Position numbers and translations under genes: made by a program
Notes under the pieces: generated by a model
Databases searched by the model: none
What the model was told of the DNA's origin: nothing
Seen by the model: only the letters and a program-made list of their open reading frames with translations
Shown: positions 6,389 to 7,211 of the stretch, piece by piece
Numbering within the stretch: position 1 is the first letter of the stretch
Layout of the letters: each line of letters begins with the position of its first letter
Source of the DNA: Flavobacteriales bacterium
GTDB lineage: Bacteria; Bacteroidota; Bacteroidia; Flavobacteriales; Flavobacteriaceae
Direction: 5' to 3'
DNA length: 7,211 nucleotides
NCBI GenBank assembly: GCA_003229235.1
Contig: QIIH01000014.1
Span: 1-7,211, forward strand

Positions 6389-7211
6389 AAAAATCGCTAC
6401 TATACATAGGGAATGATTTGCAGCATAGTGCTAGCAATCCAACTTATATGGCAGGATTGTCTGTGGCTTTGCGTGATGCTGGTTATTTTGTGAAAACTGC
6501 TTCTGGCAAAAGTAACAAAGTCTGTCGGCTATGGGAGATGTGTAGCATGCTATATAAGCTTCGAAAAAAGGTCGATTTTGTTCTTATTGACACCTACAGT
6601 ACACAAAACTTTTATTACGCCTATATAATAAGCCTTTTGTGCAGATTTTTTAAAATTGAATACATCCCGATATTACATGGTGGGAATTTACCCAAGCGGC
6701 TTATTCATAATCCAATACTGTGTAAACAGTTGTTCGGAAATGCCTTAACAAATGTTAGCCCGTCTAAATATTTATTAGCGGCTTTCCATTCGTGTGGTTT
6801 TTCAAATGTCCTATGTATTCCAAATGCAATCAATCTTGAAGATTTCCCGTTTCAAGAACGAGATAAAACCATACCATTAAAAATCTTTTGGATGCGTTCG
6901 TTTAAAGATATATATAATCCACTGCTGGCGCTACAGGTGGTTGATCAACTCAAAAATCAATTTCCCGATATACAAATGACGATGGCTGGCCCAAGTGATG
7001 ATGCTGTCTTAAAAGAGTGCAAGCAGTTTGCGTCAGAAAGAAATTTACCTATCACATTTTTGGGGAAACTCACAAGACAAGAATGGGCCCAAGCATCTAG
7101 ACAGCATAATTTATTTTTAAATACTTCTCGATTTGATAATACGCCATTAAGTTTAATCGAAGCCATGGCATTAGGCTTGGTTGTAGTTTCTACTAATGTT
7201 GGGGGTATTCC
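6385..7211 (+). CDS. GT4-like glycosyltransferase, 3'-truncated by the window edge
   Basis: The frame from the ATG at 6385 stays open to the last base, giving 275 complete codons; the C-terminal part lies outside the window. The product is a GT-B glycosyltransferase of the GT4 type. The N-terminus MKKSLLYIGNDLQ leads to an N-terminal lobe with LIDTYSTQNFYYA (67-79), ILHGGNLPKRL (96-106) and VSPSKYL (124-130). IPNAINLEDFPF (145-156) marks the lobe junction, and the donor domain begins with IFWMRSFKDIYNP (167-179). The position of the EX7E motif reads FDNTPLSLIEAMALG, so Asp (D251) stands where the first Glu normally is and E259 is the second. I recognise this FDNTP form from Bacteroidota glycosyltransferases, so it is probably a subfamily trait, not damage. 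STNVGGIP at the edge is the usual next block. The start overlaps the polymerase stop by 4 nt, so it is the same operon and probably the same polysaccharide. Confidence 0.9.
   Translation, partial: MKKSLLYIGNDLQHSASNPTYMAGLSVALRDAGYFVKTASGKSNKVCRLWEMCSMLYKLRKKVDFVLIDTYSTQNFYYAYIISLLCRFFKIEYIPILHGGNLPKRLIHNPILCKQLFGNALTNVSPSKYLLAAFHSCGFSNVLCIPNAINLEDFPFQERDKTIPLKIFWMRSFKDIYNPLLALQVVDQLKNQFPDIQMTMAGPSDDAVLKECKQFASERNLPITFLGKLTRQEWAQASRQHNLFLNTSRFDNTPLSLIEAMALGLVVVSTNVGGI

Noticed and set aside
6957..7166. Reverse-strand open frame of 69 codons
   Set aside because: It is antisense to the donor domain of the last glycosyltransferase, whose own frame shows clear family motifs.
1..7211. Defence system, CRISPR array, tRNA, insertion sequence or attachment site
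   Set aside because: Every gene reads as polysaccharide biosynthesis. No spaced direct repeats, transposase-like protein or tRNA-like fold was seen, and only 36 nt in total are non-coding.

Overview
The window is an interior piece of a surface-polysaccharide (exopolysaccharide, capsule or O-antigen type) biosynthesis locus. The DNA is AT-rich. None of the start codons has a convincing Shine-Dalgarno sequence, and the proteins read like those of Bacteroidota, most probably a marine or environmental member of the Flavobacteriaceae. This taxonomic call rests on protein style (for example the YSWDNVPKAR, KYAGNWDP and HGGNLPKRL motifs) and on the lack of Shine-Dalgarno sites. No marker gene is present.

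The layout is seven genes, all on the + strand and almost gapless. (1) nt 1-1128: a 5'-truncated GT-B-like glycosyltransferase or polyol-phosphate-transferase-like protein, whose reading frame is open to the left edge. (2) 1125-2249: a GT4-family glycosyltransferase. (3) 2253-2801: a left-handed beta-helix (hexapeptide-repeat) acetyltransferase resembling CysE. (4) 2804-3919 and (5) 3916-4968: two more GT4-like glycosyltransferases. (6) 5000-6388: a polytopic membrane protein of the O-antigen ligase/polymerase (Wzy_C) family. (7) 6385-7211: a further GT4-like glycosyltransferase, cut off by the right edge. Three junctions are 4-nt ATGA overlaps, two have gaps of 2-3 nt, and only the junction before the polymerase has a real spacer (31 nt). 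There is no gene-free stretch over 300 bases, no RNA gene, no mobile element, no CRISPR array and no visible rho-independent terminator.

Taken together (inference), the glycosyltransferases would build a lipid-linked oligosaccharide repeat unit at the cytoplasmic face of the inner membrane. The acetyltransferase would decorate one sugar, and the Wzy-like protein would polymerise the flipped units, or ligate them, on the periplasmic side. The priming transferase, the Wzx flippase, the nucleotide-sugar synthesis genes and the export genes that such a locus needs are not in this window and would be expected in the flanks.

I did not find a convincing new type of biological system. The points worth a second look are modest: an acetyltransferase that looks like CysE but lacks most of the serine-site residues; a run of seven G in the signature motif of the polymerase; a hairpin and a five-codon reading frame in the only spacer; and an N-terminal gene of an unsettled family.
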